Assembly: GCA_002423395.1 (NCBI GenBank)
Contig: DIVZ01000006.1
Span: 62,001-126,000 of the forward strand
From: Eubacteriaceae bacterium UBA6119
Lineage (GTDB): Bacteria > Bacillota > Clostridia > Eubacteriales > UBA1433
DNA length: 64,000 nt
Reading direction: 5' to 3'
Within the stretch, counting starts at the first letter, position 1. Each line of letters opens with the position of its first letter. Under the pieces are notes generated by a model. The model saw only the letters and a program-made list of their open reading frames with translations. It ran no database searches and had not been told where the DNA came from. Positions 7,589-16,987 of this stretch are shown here, in pieces. The position numbers were made by a program, and so were the translations under genes.

Positions 7589-9265
7589 ATGAGTTTAAAG
7601 AGTTTCTTTGATTGGTTTAAAGAAGAAGAAAAGAAAAGACGGCAGGAAGAGAAAGCAAGTCTGAATACGGATGTGAATGTGCTTAAAAATACGCCCGCAA
7701 ATAAGCAAAGCAATACGGTGAAATCAACCGCACAAAGCGGGGCGGGAGTGGGCGGCGGTACATCAAAAGTACAAAGCAATGCCGTGAAATCATCCGCTAA
7801 AAGCGCGGTCGGAGGCACGTCTAAAAGCATACGCAATACGGATGTGATTGACAGTGACTGGGGACTGAACGCACAGACATATGCTGATATGTATGTTAAA
7901 CCCAAGAAAGCAAGCGTTAATAAATCCACGGATATGATAGATAATGACTACAGTTTTAACGTAAAGGCTATGGACGATTATCTGTCTAAGATGAGAAGCG
8001 GACAGAAGTCTGATTCTAATAAAGGCGCTGTGATATACGGCGATGTGGGCGATAAGATAGAAGACAATAAGTACGCAGATACAATGATTAATATCGGAAA
8101 ATCATATTCTAATTTTGGTAAGTACAATCATTTAAATAATCTTTATTACATAGATAACCCTACGGGTGTGGATCACGGTTATAAGTACATAACAAAGAAT
8201 GATATGAACAAGTATTATTATCTGCTTGCGCAGCATGAAAAGGGTGATGTGGATAAGAAAGATGTTGATGATTTAAAACATTATCTGTTTAACATTGGGA
8301 CAAAGATTGACGCGAAAGACGCCGACGAGCTGCCCCCCATTAAGAACAAGCCTGACTACTCAAAGATTAGCAGTGAGGAGCAGCTGATATATGATAGCTT
8401 TGGCAATATTGTTAATAAAGCTAAAGGCATAGACTACTCTGATATACCGAATAATGATCAGTTTGCAGATACAGATGATGATATTGAAAATAAAGCTATT
8501 GAAAAAGCAAAAGATATTGATTACAATAAAATATATGATAGTTTCGGTTTTGAAGTAAATGCAGATTATAATAAAGATAAGAAAATTCTATCCAATATAG
8601 GTAAAGACATAAAAGAATCTGCCGATTGGGCAGAGTACGGGGAGTTTCCTGCTTTTACTAAATTTCCGAGTGATTCAAATGAAAATAACAATAAATCAAA
8701 TACTAACGATAACAACAAAAATAATGAGACTGCAGCATCAAAGGAAATTTCGCTGGATAATTTAAGCGCTATTAATGATGTAGTTGGCACTACAGCGAAT
8801 CTTCTTGATTTTAAAATAACAGGAGCAGTATCTGATACTATAGATGCAGGATTAACTCTATATAAAATACATGGGTTGTTTAAGACTTCGCTAAGTCGAC
8901 AGGAAGCGCTTGTTTCAAATGCGTATAATATTGGGCAGTATTACTATAATCTGGAGAATAATTTACCTCATGAGAATACATTTGTTTTACAGCCTATGAA
9001 AAATGTAATTGTAGACAAAGATTTTGCGGACTCTTGCAAACGATTTTATGAGAATTATTTTGCTTATGCGGATTATACACACTTTAATACTAATATTGCC
9101 AATTTAAGTTATGACGAACTTTCTGATAAAGATAAAAAAAATATAATCAATTACAGCAATACTCATACCATAATTGAAAGATATAAATATAATGAATTAA
9201 TAAAACCAATAGGAGATTTTACTGTCAAGCAGTTATATATAATGAAATTTAATGAAAGTGATTAA
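7589..9265 (+). CDS. Polymorphic-toxin-like protein, array copy A
   Basis: 558 residues. Residues 1-75 (MSLKSFFDWFKEEEKKRR, then low-complexity Ser/Gly/Lys) are shared with copies B and C. Next come short repeats of the form DxIDxDWGLNAxxYxDM, a conserved middle domain (KGAVIYGDVGDKIEDNKYA to KYYYLLAQHEKGDVDKKDV and KHYLFNIGTKIDAKD) and KISSEEQLIYDSFGN repeats. From about residue 385 the C-terminus is unique to this copy and unrecognised; this variable tip is the presumed toxin. No signal peptide or classic secretion domain. A lipoprotein gene overlaps its end by 14 bases, as expected of a toxin-immunity pair. The toxic activity is inference. Confidence 0.7.
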   Translation: MSLKSFFDWFKEEEKKRRQEEKASLNTDVNVLKNTPANKQSNTVKSTAQSGAGVGGGTSKVQSNAVKSSAKSAVGGTSKSIRNTDVIDSDWGLNAQTYADMYVKPKKASVNKSTDMIDNDYSFNVKAMDDYLSKMRSGQKSDSNKGAVIYGDVGDKIEDNKYADTMINIGKSYSNFGKYNHLNNLYYIDNPTGVDHGYKYITKNDMNKYYYLLAQHEKGDVDKKDVDDLKHYLFNIGTKIDAKDADELPPIKNKPDYSKISSEEQLIYDSFGNIVNKAKGIDYSDIPNNDQFADTDDDIENKAIEKAKDIDYNKIYDSFGFEVNADYNKDKKILSNIGKDIKESADWAEYGEFPAFTKFPSDSNENNNKSNTNDNNKNNETAASKEISLDNLSAINDVVGTTANLLDFKITGAVSDTIDAGLTLYKIHGLFKTSLSRQEALVSNAYNIGQYYYNLENNLPHENTFVLQPMKNVIVDKDFADSCKRFYENYFAYADYTHFNTNIANLSYDELSDKDKKNIINYSNTHTIIERYKYNELIKPIGDFTVKQLYIMKFNESD

Positions 9266-10016
9266 TCGTATAATGAAAAAAATAGTGCCTTTATGTTTAC
9301 TTTTATTTATTGTAATGAGTATTTTGCCAGGATGCAATGGATTAAAAGATAATACAAATGAGAATCATCAATTATCAAAATTGTCAGTTAAAACAGAACC
9401 AAACGGTATTGATTTACAATTTTATTATAAACTATTCGGAGAGAAATTTGACTCTTTTCAGAATGAACTGGATAGTTTAGTAAATAATTACAATGAAACT
9501 CAAAATAATGAGGTTCTGTTTAAATTATGCAGAGCGCTCTCCTGCCAATATATTAAAGACTGTAATAATAAAGCTATTGAATACTACGGAGAATTTTTTA
9601 ATAAAGCATGGGAAAATAAGAGTTTTTATAAAAAAACTGCTGAATATCACAGAACATATGCAGATGCATTAATATCTCGCTTATACAAAAAAGGCAAATT
9701 AAATGAAAGCATAGAATTTTATGATAAATATGTTTCACATGTTAAGGATAAAGATGAATTAGTAGAGATTACATATTTGTATAGTCTACATTACTTTTAT
9801 GATACTGATGCTGATTATGACGCAATGGCTATTATGATTGATAGGGTTAAAACTATTGAAAGCAAGTATTATGATAATATAGCTGATTATAATAAGTTTT
9901 CGATTTTAGTAATGATTTCAAAATATTCATATAAATTGGGTGACGATAAAACAGGCAAAGAATATGATAAGAAAGCAAAAGACTTAATAACGAAAATGGA
10001 GTTAGATGCCGAGTAA
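9252..10016 (+). CDS. Helical-repeat lipoprotein, candidate immunity protein for copy A
   Basis: 254 residues. The N-terminus MKKIVPLCLLLFIVMSILPGCN is a lipoprotein signal with lipobox LPGC, so the mature protein is anchored on the outer face of the membrane. The rest is all-helical and TPR-like in pattern (repeated Y/F-A-D/L spacing) but no clear repeat consensus. The start overlaps the upstream toxin-like gene by 14 bases, implying translational coupling. A membrane-anchored immunity role is inference from this coupling. An alternative is a free-standing lipoprotein with a scaffold function. Two Met codons (9252, 9273) are possible starts. Confidence 0.7.
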   Translation: MKVINRIMKKIVPLCLLLFIVMSILPGCNGLKDNTNENHQLSKLSVKTEPNGIDLQFYYKLFGEKFDSFQNELDSLVNNYNETQNNEVLFKLCRALSCQYIKDCNNKAIEYYGEFFNKAWENKSFYKKTAEYHRTYADALISRLYKKGKLNESIEFYDKYVSHVKDKDELVEITYLYSLHYFYDTDADYDAMAIMIDRVKTIESKYYDNIADYNKFSILVMISKYSYKLGDDKTGKEYDKKAKDLITKMELDAE

Positions 10017-10040
10017 TTTGGGCTTGGGAATTTCATAGCT

Positions 10041-10072
10041 ACTAAAGGACGGTTTAAACGTCTTTTTTTATT
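10041..10072 (+). terminator. Terminator after the lipoprotein gene
   Basis: AAG(G)ACG(G)TTT paired with AAACGTCTT (two bulges), followed by TTTTTT. Confidence 0.65.
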
Positions 10073-10328
10073 GCTGTCTAAGCCCAAGAGGGATATTGAT
10101 TACTCGAAGATTAGCAGTGAAGAGCAGCTGATATATGACAGTTTTGGGAATGCGGTTAATAAGGCGAAGAGTATTGACTACTCTAAGATACCGAGTAACG
10201 ACCAACTTGCGGATGACGCGACAGATAAGGCTATTGATAAAGCGAAAGGTATTGATTATAATAAAATATATGACAGTTACGGATTTGATGTAAGCAGTGA
10301 TTATGATAAACACGTGCAAATGATGTAG
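10071..10328 (+). pseudogene. Orphan fragment of a toxin repeat region
   Basis: An 85-codon open frame with no credible start or ribosome site. Its sequence is the repeat region of the toxin copies (RDIDYSKISSEEQLIYDSFGN, then KAKGIDYNKIYDSYGFDV) and nothing else. It starts in mid-repeat just after a terminator and ends in a 75-bp tail (10312-10386) that is also found at 13306-13385. This looks like scrap left by recombination between cassettes. Confidence 0.75.
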
Positions 10329-10351
10329 TATGGTATTGTGGAAAAGGTTGT

Positions 10352-10384
10352 AAGAGAAAGGCGCTTATAAGGCGGCTTTTTTTG
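10352..10384 (+). terminator. Terminator in the shared 75-bp tail
   Basis: AAAGGCGC-TTATAA-GGCGGCTTT pairs with one mismatch and is followed by TTTTTT. The same sequence occurs at 13352-13385. Confidence 0.6.
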
Positions 10385-10385
10385 T

Positions 10386-10511
10386 TGGTGAAAATCTTTA
10401 TAAAAAATATAAAGAGGGGGACACGGGGGTCATAGTATTGGTTTAATGTTGTATCATGAAGAAATAACGAAGACGCAGACGCGTCTTTTTTTGTTGCATG
10501 GGAGGTAGAAA
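10386..10511 (+). repeat. Toxin-array leader module, copy 2
   Basis: Same order of parts as copy 1: ATATAAAGAGGGGGACACGG box, GTATTGGTTTAATGTTGTATC, a variant hairpin AGACGC-AGAC-GCGTCT with a T-run, then GGGAGGTAGAAA. The last 30 bases are identical to copy 1, while the hairpin stem differs but keeps pairing. Confidence 0.75.
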
Positions 10512-12185
10512 ATGAGTTTAAAGAGTTTCTTTGATTGGTTTAAAGAAGAAGAAAAGAAAAGACGGCAGGAAGAGAAAGCAAGCCTGAATACGGATATGAA
10601 TGTGTTTAAAAACACGCCCGCAAACACGCAAAGCAATACGGTGAAATCAACCGCCAAAAGCGGAGCAGGTGCGGGCGGCGGTACATCAAAAGTACAAAGC
10701 AATGCGGCGAAGTCATCCGCTAAAAGCAAGGGCAGAGGCACGTCTAAAAACACACGAAACACAGATATGATTGACAGCAACTGGGGACTAAACGCTAAGG
10801 CATACGCAGATATGACAAATAAGCTTAAGATGGTAAACGTTAATAAGTCCGCGGACATGATAGATAATGATTACGGCTTTAACGTAAAGGCTATGAACGA
10901 TTATCTCACTAAAATGAGAAGCGGACGTAAGACGGAAGCTAATAAAGGCGCGGTGATATACGACGATGTGGGCGATAAGTTAAAAGACAACAAGTACGCA
11001 GACACGATGATAAAGATAGGGAAGTCTTTTAGCAACTTCGGAAAGTACAATCACTTAAACGATCTTTATTATATAGATAACCCTACGGGTGTAGATGACG
11101 GTTATAAGTACATAAACAAAGATGATATGAACAAGTATTATTATCTGCTTGCGCAGCATGAAAAGGGCGATGTGGATAAAAAGGATGTTGAAGATTTAAA
11201 ACATTATCTGTTTAACATTGGGACAAAGATTGACGCTAAAGACGTGGACAAACTGCCACCGATTGAGCATAAGCCTGAAGATAAAGATAAGAAGAATTTT
11301 ATTTATGACAGTTTTGGGAATGTAGTTAATAAGGCTAAAGGTATAGACTACTCCGATATACCTACTGATGACCAGCTACCGAAAGAACCGGGGAAATTAA
11401 AAGTTGATAAGTCTACTGGGGCTATAGACAGAGATTATGGGCTTGATTTGAGTTCATATAAAGATATGAACAAGATTAAAACGGACGATACTGCTAAGTC
11501 CAAAAGGGATATTGATTATTCAAAGATTAGCAGTGATGAGCAGTTGATATATGATAGCTTTGGGAATGTAGTTAATATACCAGCAGAGGCTGATTATTCT
11601 CTGGTGCAAGATACCGATCACTTTTTAGGACTTGCAATTGACGATATAAACGATTATAAATATATTAAAGAGAGTAATTTTGACAAGCAATTAAGGCTTG
11701 CAATACAACAGTTAGTTCTTGGTGATTATGATCCTGACGAGCATACAAAGCTAGGAACTGCGGCTCAAATGCTTTCGGGATTTTTGGGCATTGATTTACC
11801 TATGGATATCAGGGACTTGGTATATGATGTTACTCATAAGGATTCGATACCGGATTATAAAAAAAGGATTCTTCTTGACGTTATAGCGTTATTGCCTGCA
11901 ATAGGCGATATTAAATATATAAACAAATTTAACAAGTTAGGCAATTTAAGTAATGATTTAAATATTGTCGATGACGCGTCTGACGCTTTTAAAAATGCGG
12001 ATGAAGTGGGCGATGGTATAGCTGACGCAAGTAAGAGGACGGAAAAAGCAGAAAGACCTTCATGGAGACAATCTGAAAAAGATGCAGCAAAAGATTATCC
12101 AAACTATGAAGCACAGGTTTCATATAAAAAAATGGATGATGACACTATTCAGAAAGTATCATATGGGACTAAAGGGAGTGTATGA
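10512..12185 (+). CDS. Polymorphic-toxin-like protein, array copy B (ends at TGA before its nuclease tip)
   Basis: 557 codons to the TGA at 12183-12185. The N-terminal 75 residues and the middle domain are almost those of copy A, with extra repeats (AIDRDYGLDLSSYKDM and KISSDEQLIYDSFGN). From about residue 405 there is a pre-toxin-like helical region (LGTAAQMLSGFLGIDLPMDI then a Gly/Ala-rich hydrophobic segment DVIALLPAIGDIKYI), then KVSYGTKGSV and the stop. The frame continues for 84 more codons as a recognisable nuclease tip (next entry). As it stands the product lacks its catalytic part. An Imm70 gene follows. Confidence 0.75.
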   Translation: MSLKSFFDWFKEEEKKRRQEEKASLNTDMNVFKNTPANTQSNTVKSTAKSGAGAGGGTSKVQSNAAKSSAKSKGRGTSKNTRNTDMIDSNWGLNAKAYADMTNKLKMVNVNKSADMIDNDYGFNVKAMNDYLTKMRSGRKTEANKGAVIYDDVGDKLKDNKYADTMIKIGKSFSNFGKYNHLNDLYYIDNPTGVDDGYKYINKDDMNKYYYLLAQHEKGDVDKKDVEDLKHYLFNIGTKIDAKDVDKLPPIEHKPEDKDKKNFIYDSFGNVVNKAKGIDYSDIPTDDQLPKEPGKLKVDKSTGAIDRDYGLDLSSYKDMNKIKTDDTAKSKRDIDYSKISSDEQLIYDSFGNVVNIPAEADYSLVQDTDHFLGLAIDDINDYKYIKESNFDKQLRLAIQQLVLGDYDPDEHTKLGTAAQMLSGFLGIDLPMDIRDLVYDVTHKDSIPDYKKRILLDVIALLPAIGDIKYINKFNKLGNLSNDLNIVDDASDAFKNADEVGDGIADASKRTEKAERPSWRQSEKDAAKDYPNYEAQVSYKKMDDDTIQKVSYGTKGSV

Positions 12186-12440
12186 CCTGATTATTATAAA
12201 AATGGCTATAGCGTTGATATTAAAAATTATAATGTTACAACATTTAATGGCAGAAATAATTTAATTAGAAATATTGAAAAGCAATTTCAGCAAAGAATGC
12301 AAAATCTGCCGACTAACACAAAACAAACCGTTGTTATAGATATAAGAGGACAAGATTTAACAAATGAGATTTTGGATTCTCTTTATGATGGTATTATAAA
12401 TAGAATTCGAGATATTAACATAATAATTAAAACAAATTAG
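12186..12440 (+). pseudogene. PD-(D/E)XK nuclease tip of toxin copy B, cut off by an in-frame TGA
   Basis: Directly in frame after the TGA at 12183-12185 the sequence reads PDYYKNGYSVDIKNYN, a PD-(D/E)XK active site (P-D, then D-I-K), and goes on for 84 codons to a TAG with AVVIDIRGQ-type closing strand (TVVIDIRGQDLTNEILDSLY). Related toxins have Arg before the PD, so a CGA-to-TGA change is the simplest origin. The Imm70 gene starts ten bases after the TAG with its ribosome site (AGGAGG) overlapping the stop. Confidence 0.75.
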
Positions 12441-12449
12441 GAGGATTGT

Positions 12450-12866
12450 ATGGCTATAGGATTTAAAGTTAAATATTTTTGGTATCAAATAGGAGCAGAA
12501 GATTTCTTACACGCATTTTTTTCTAATATATGTTATCATCTTGAAAATAAAAAATGGGGCAGTAAATATAATGTTATTATGAATAAGTTATATAGTGGAG
12601 AACTTCGATTTGAAGATATTAATAATGCGTTAAATGAGCTTGATGAGATAAAAAATAAGTTAAAATTAATTTCTCCAAATAAAGTAATATGGGATATTGA
12701 CAATTTAGACGCAAAGCCTCCTTGGGGCAATAACATTAGTGCAGAAATAACGGATTTATCTAATTATTTTGTTACCAGCGACGGAGAAGATTTTATCACG
12801 ATATTACAGCATGCTTTAGAAAAAGCTGCCAGTTTGAAAACATCACTAGAAATAGAAAGTATTTAG
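12450..12866 (+). CDS. Imm70-family immunity protein
   Basis: 138 residues. The N-terminus GFKVKYFWYQIGAEDFLHAF and the C-terminal ISAEITDLSNYFVTSDGEDF match the conserved ends of immunity protein 70, which is typically coded just behind toxins with a nuclease tip. Ribosome site TAGGAGGATTGT. It would neutralise the PD-(D/E)XK nuclease of copy B by binding. It is intact even though the toxin frame is broken, which fits recent decay or a role against the same toxin from siblings. Confidence 0.85.
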   Translation: MAIGFKVKYFWYQIGAEDFLHAFFSNICYHLENKKWGSKYNVIMNKLYSGELRFEDINNALNELDEIKNKLKLISPNKVIWDIDNLDAKPPWGNNISAEITDLSNYFVTSDGEDFITILQHALEKAASLKTSLEIESI

Positions 12867-12900
12867 TTTAAATTTTGGCTATATTATTAAATTTATTCCT

Positions 12901-13392
12901 TAACCACTTTTTGATACTACCGCTTTAGGTACTGCCAGGCAGGTAGCTTCAGGGCTTACGGGGCTTGATTTCGCGGCAGATATAAGAGACATTGTATATG
13001 ATTTCTCTAACTGGGAATGGACAGGGAAACATATAGGGCAAACGATACTTGACATAATAGGGCTTGTACCCGGTATAGGGGTTGTTAAGAATATTGATGA
13101 AGCCGCGGGGCTTGTAAAGAATGTTATTAAGAATTCTGACTTAGAAGAAAAGGCGGCAAAGAATGTCCTTGACAAAGTTGATGAATTTATGCCAGCGCTG
13201 AAGCGCAGTATGGATTCTCCGAATATCGCACCGTTGCTCGGCAATGCTATGAAGTCGTCGGATGAGGCGACGGGGGTGATAAAAATAAATGCAAATGGGG
13301 GACACGGGGGACGTGTAAATGATGTAGTATGGTATTGTGGGAAAGGCTGTAAGAGAAAGGCGCTTATAAGGCGGCTTTTTTTGTTGCGGTGA
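12901..13392 (+). pseudogene. Orphan pre-toxin remnant behind the Imm70 gene
   Basis: Open frame without a start. DTTALGTARQVASGLTGLDF and DIIGLVPGIGVVKNIDEAAG match the pre-toxin region of copy B (LGTAAQMLSGFLGIDL, LPAIGDIKYI), so this is the 3' part of another cassette that has lost its N-terminus. It ends by running through a GGGGGACACGGGGGAC box (13297-13312) and the shared 75-bp tail with its terminator (13352-13385). Such promoterless tips behind an active toxin are a known source of new toxins by recombination. Confidence 0.7.
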
Positions 13393-13443
13393 TAAGGAGC
13401 GCGTTGCAGGGGAGGGTGTTGGTTATATAAGGTATTATTTTTG

Positions 13444-13553
13444 ATAAATATAAAGAGGGGTACGCGGGGAACATAGTATTGGTTTAATATTGTATCATCA
13501 AGATATACGCAAAGGACGCTTACGCGTCTTTTTTTATTGAACGGGAGGTAAAA
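13444..13553 (+). repeat. Toxin-array leader module, copy 3
   Basis: ATAAATATAAAGAGGGGTAC with a diverged GC box, then ATAGTATTGGTTTAATATTG, GTATCATCAAGATATACGC, hairpin AGGACGC-TTAC-GCGTCTT with T-run, then CGGGAGGTAAAA before the start codon of copy C. Confidence 0.75.
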
Positions 13554-15926
13554 ATGAGTCTTAAAAGTTTTTTTGATAAACTCAGAGAAGAAGAAAAGAA
13601 AAGACAGCAAGCTGAAAAGGCGAGCCTGAATACGGATGTGAACGCGTTTAAAAATACACCTGTAAATACGCAGAGCAATATTGCAAAAAGCGGGGCGGGT
13701 GCAGGCGGCACAGCAAAAGTACAAAACAATACCGCAAAGGCAGCTGTAAAAAGCACAGGCTGAGGTACGTCTAATAACACACGAAATACAGATATGATTG
13801 ACAGCAACTGGGGACTAAACGCTAAGGCATATGCCGATATAATTGTTAAGCCTAAGAAAGCAAATGTTAATAAGTCTGCCGATTTGATAAATAATGAATA
13901 TGGCTTTAACGTAAAGGCTATGGACGATTACCTGGCGAAAATGAGAAGCGGACGAAAGCAGGAAGCTAATAAAGGCGCGGTGATATACGATAATGTGGGC
14001 GATAAGATAAAAGACAATAAGTACGCAAGCACTATGATTAATATCGGGAAGGAATTTAGTAATTTCGGAAAGTACAATCACTTAAACGATCTTTATTATA
14101 TAAATAACCCGAGCGGTTTAGATGACGGTTATAAGTACATAAAGAAAGACGATATGAACAAGTATTATTATCTGCTTGCGCAGCATGAAAAGGGCGATGT
14201 TGATAAAAAGGATGTTGATGATTTAAAGCATTATCTGTTTAACATTGGGACAAAGATTGACGCTAAAGATGCGGACGAACTGCCGCCGATTAAGAATAAG
14301 CCTGATTACTCAAAGATTAGCAGCGAAGAGCAGCTGATTTATGACAGTTTTGGGAATGTTGTTAATAAGGCAAAAAATATTGACTACTCTAAGATACCAA
14401 CTGATGACCAACTGCCTAAAGAGCCGGGGAAAGTAAAAGTTGACAAGTCTACAAAAGCGATTGACAGGGATTACGGGCTTGATTTGAGTTCATATAAAGA
14501 TATGAACAAGATTAAAACGGATGATACTGCTAAGTCCAAAAGGGATATTGATTATTCAAAGATTAGCAGCGAGGAACAGCTGATATATGACAGTTTCGGC
14601 AACGCAGTAAATAAGGCAAAGAGTATTGACTACTCCGATATACCGACTGATGATCAGCTGCCAAAAGAGCCGGGGAAAGTAAAAGTTGACAATTCTAAAG
14701 ATGCGGTTGACAGAGATTATGGGCTTGATTTGAGTCAGTACAATGAAATGATGAAGAAAATTAAAGACATAGAATGGCCTGAATTTAACTCTGAAAAATA
14801 TAAAGATATTACAGGTACTGAGGATTATTTGGCATCTGAAATAGCTAAAGAATATAAGGCAGCGGAAAATATTGATTATACTCAAATTTTAGATGAAAAT
14901 CAGTTTTTAGACAAAGCAGTAAAAAAACAAAATGATAGATATAAAAATGTAAAGGATTATTACGATAAGCTAGGCAATATTATGAGTGATGATAAAAACG
15001 CCGCTGTACATATTGACTCGGGAAAAGCAAGCAGCTTTAATTATGATTTTCAAAATCAATATGACATTGATTTCGGCTCCTATTACACAGACGATAATAA
15101 ATTCGGTAAATCTTATATAACCGAAGGTTATAAGAATATTTCTCAGGATGATAAGAATAAATATTATTATCTAAAATATCTATCAACAATAGGAAAAGTT
15201 GATAAACAAGTTGTGTATGATTTTAAAAATCATATTGAACATATAGGCGCGCAAAAGTATGAAGATGAGAAATATAAAAGCGGCGATTATGTATTAGGTA
15301 ATGTATATAAATATCTTAAATCGAGCTATGAAGGTTTTAGTGTTGGGCGAGTACTTACATCAATAATGTTATATAAAATACAAAAAATAGAAACGGAGCA
15401 TAAAGAAAAGGGGCAAAATAGCGCATCGTATAAAACACTCAATAATATCATAACCAAAATATCTAATTGCCTTGAAAAAAGTTCTGAAACAAATAACGAA
15501 TTTAATCCCAATAGATTTTTTGTTCTTACAATGCTAAAATTAAGACAAAAAATACAAAATATATATTCGGGCTTGGCAAATGCGCCTGAAATTGCATTAG
15601 GTAGATACGGCAACATTGAACCGCGAGTTGTAACAGCAGAAGAAAGAGGCCTTGAGGATGCTATAAGTAAAACCACTGATATTGAAAAATATTATAGTGA
15701 TAAAATAGTTAAAATTTCATCATATCTTTTGCCTGGTTCAGATTTAGGTGAAGGTATCGACAATTATTTTAAATATGTTGAAGAAGGATATAATTGCGAC
15801 AAAGCTGCTGAAAAAGCTGTAGAAGATTTTATTGAAAGCTTAAAAGAAGACGCTGCAGATATAATTTTAAAATATAAATCTAAAAAACAACAAGATATAA
15901 ACGCGAATAAAAAATATATTAAATAA
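13554..15926 (+). pseudogene. Polymorphic-toxin-like protein, array copy C, interrupted by TGA at codon 70
   Basis: A single frame of 790 codons broken by TGA at 13761-13763. Copy B has AGA (Arg, in SKGRGTSKN) at the same place, so this is a nonsense change (here STG-stop-GTSNN). No ribosome site precedes the next Met at 13794. The frame after the stop is long and clean: the middle domain, KISSEEQLIYDSFGN twice, DRDYGLDLSSYKDM-type repeats, then a second diverged copy of the middle domain (NKYYYLKYLSTIGKVDKQVV) and a unique helical C-terminus of about 230 residues. Preservation of the downstream frame argues for a very recent mutation, readthrough or a sequencing error. Confidence 0.7.
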
Positions 15927-15979
15927 TATTATTATGTTATAATTATAAATATACTATTAAATAATAATTGGAGCGATTT

Positions 15980-16912
15980 ATGGATAAAAATAAGACTGAA
16001 AGAAATAAAAATTTTAAGATAAATGTCCGTATAAACGCACTGTCGACAAAGAGGAACTGGTGGATTAAGGCATATATTTTTATATTTCTTCCGGCGCTTA
16101 TTATTCTTGATTCAACTATCAAAATTCGCGCTCATATTCTTGGATTATATAATTTCAGTTTCTATGATGTTTTCCTGCATTTTAGGTTAATATGGCTAAT
16201 CTTCACATTTATATTTATGTTAAAAGCAAGTAAAGCCGGATATTATTTAAATATCGTGTCATTGGCTTTTCAATCCATGCTAATATTTACTCTGTTTTCG
16301 TATATAATTCCAGAATCCGACACAGGCTATTATTTCATTTTACTTACCGGAACAACTGTTGCATTATTATGGTTTGGTTGTAATTTTATATACTTTCAAA
16401 AAAGAAGATTTGTTTTATTTGATGAATATGCGCAGGATATAAGTTCGCAGGAAGAATTAAAAGAAAAGTATACTGAACTAATTAATGAAGAGACTGCAAG
16501 AAAAGCAACTAATGATATTTTTAAAATTCGGCTTGATGCATATAATAAAGATAAAAAATGGCTTAAGAATTATTTTTGTATTTTTTTACCTGTATGTATT
16601 GCGGCTGAAGCGACTTATATATATGTTAATTTACATATTTATTATTTTGTATACACAAGATTTAATGTTGATATGCTTATGCCAATAGTGGTTTTATTAC
16701 TTTCAATTTTAACTTTTATTCATGCAAGAAAAATAAATCTAAAAACAGCATATTATTTCAACATTATATTGTTATTTGCCGATTGCCTCTTTTTTCACAG
16801 ATTTTTATTCAAGCTTATATTCGGCTTTTTATTTTTAATATTAAATCTAGTTTACTTTATAAAAAGAAAAGATTTTTTCTTTGAGGAAAAGTCTGAGATA
16901 GACAAGGCGTAA
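15980..16912 (+). CDS. Multi-spanning membrane protein, two-unit member of the local family
   Basis: 310 residues, about eight membrane segments in two halves. The first half carries KAGYYLN, the second has the diverged KTAYYFN, and the end is NLVYFIKRKDFFFEE, as in the proteins at 839-1861 and 2808-3317. The start at 15980 is preceded by GGAG at 15970-15973. It lies directly behind toxin copy C and before a terminator, the position of an immunity gene, and a membrane immunity protein is one possible reading. Relatives elsewhere in the window are not beside toxins, so this stays open. Confidence 0.75.
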   Translation: MDKNKTERNKNFKINVRINALSTKRNWWIKAYIFIFLPALIILDSTIKIRAHILGLYNFSFYDVFLHFRLIWLIFTFIFMLKASKAGYYLNIVSLAFQSMLIFTLFSYIIPESDTGYYFILLTGTTVALLWFGCNFIYFQKRRFVLFDEYAQDISSQEELKEKYTELINEETARKATNDIFKIRLDAYNKDKKWLKNYFCIFLPVCIAAEATYIYVNLHIYYFVYTRFNVDMLMPIVVLLLSILTFIHARKINLKTAYYFNIILLFADCLFFHRFLFKLIFGFLFLILNLVYFIKRKDFFFEEKSEIDKA

Positions 16913-16936
16913 ATTAATACTATGTAATTTAACCAT

Positions 16937-16972
16937 AACACCGCTTCTTAATTACCAGAGGCGGTGTTGTTG
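16937..16972 (+). terminator. Terminator after the membrane protein of the toxin array
   Basis: AACACCGC paired with GCGGTGTT around a 16-base loop, followed by GTTG rather than a pure T-run, so a weak terminator. Confidence 0.55.
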
Positions 16973-16987
16973 CTTATCAAAAAACGT

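Noticed and set aside
7114..7929. 271-codon reverse frame across the Cys-rich gene and the toxin start
   Set aside because: Shadow of forward genes: Cys/Ser/Leu-rich composition, no ribosome site, and it crosses a terminator and the leader repeat.
10454..10858. Reverse frames at 10454-10858, 12900-13724 and 13520-13807
   Set aside because: They arise because the repeated forward leader and toxin N-terminus lack stops on the other strand; same shadow in each copy.
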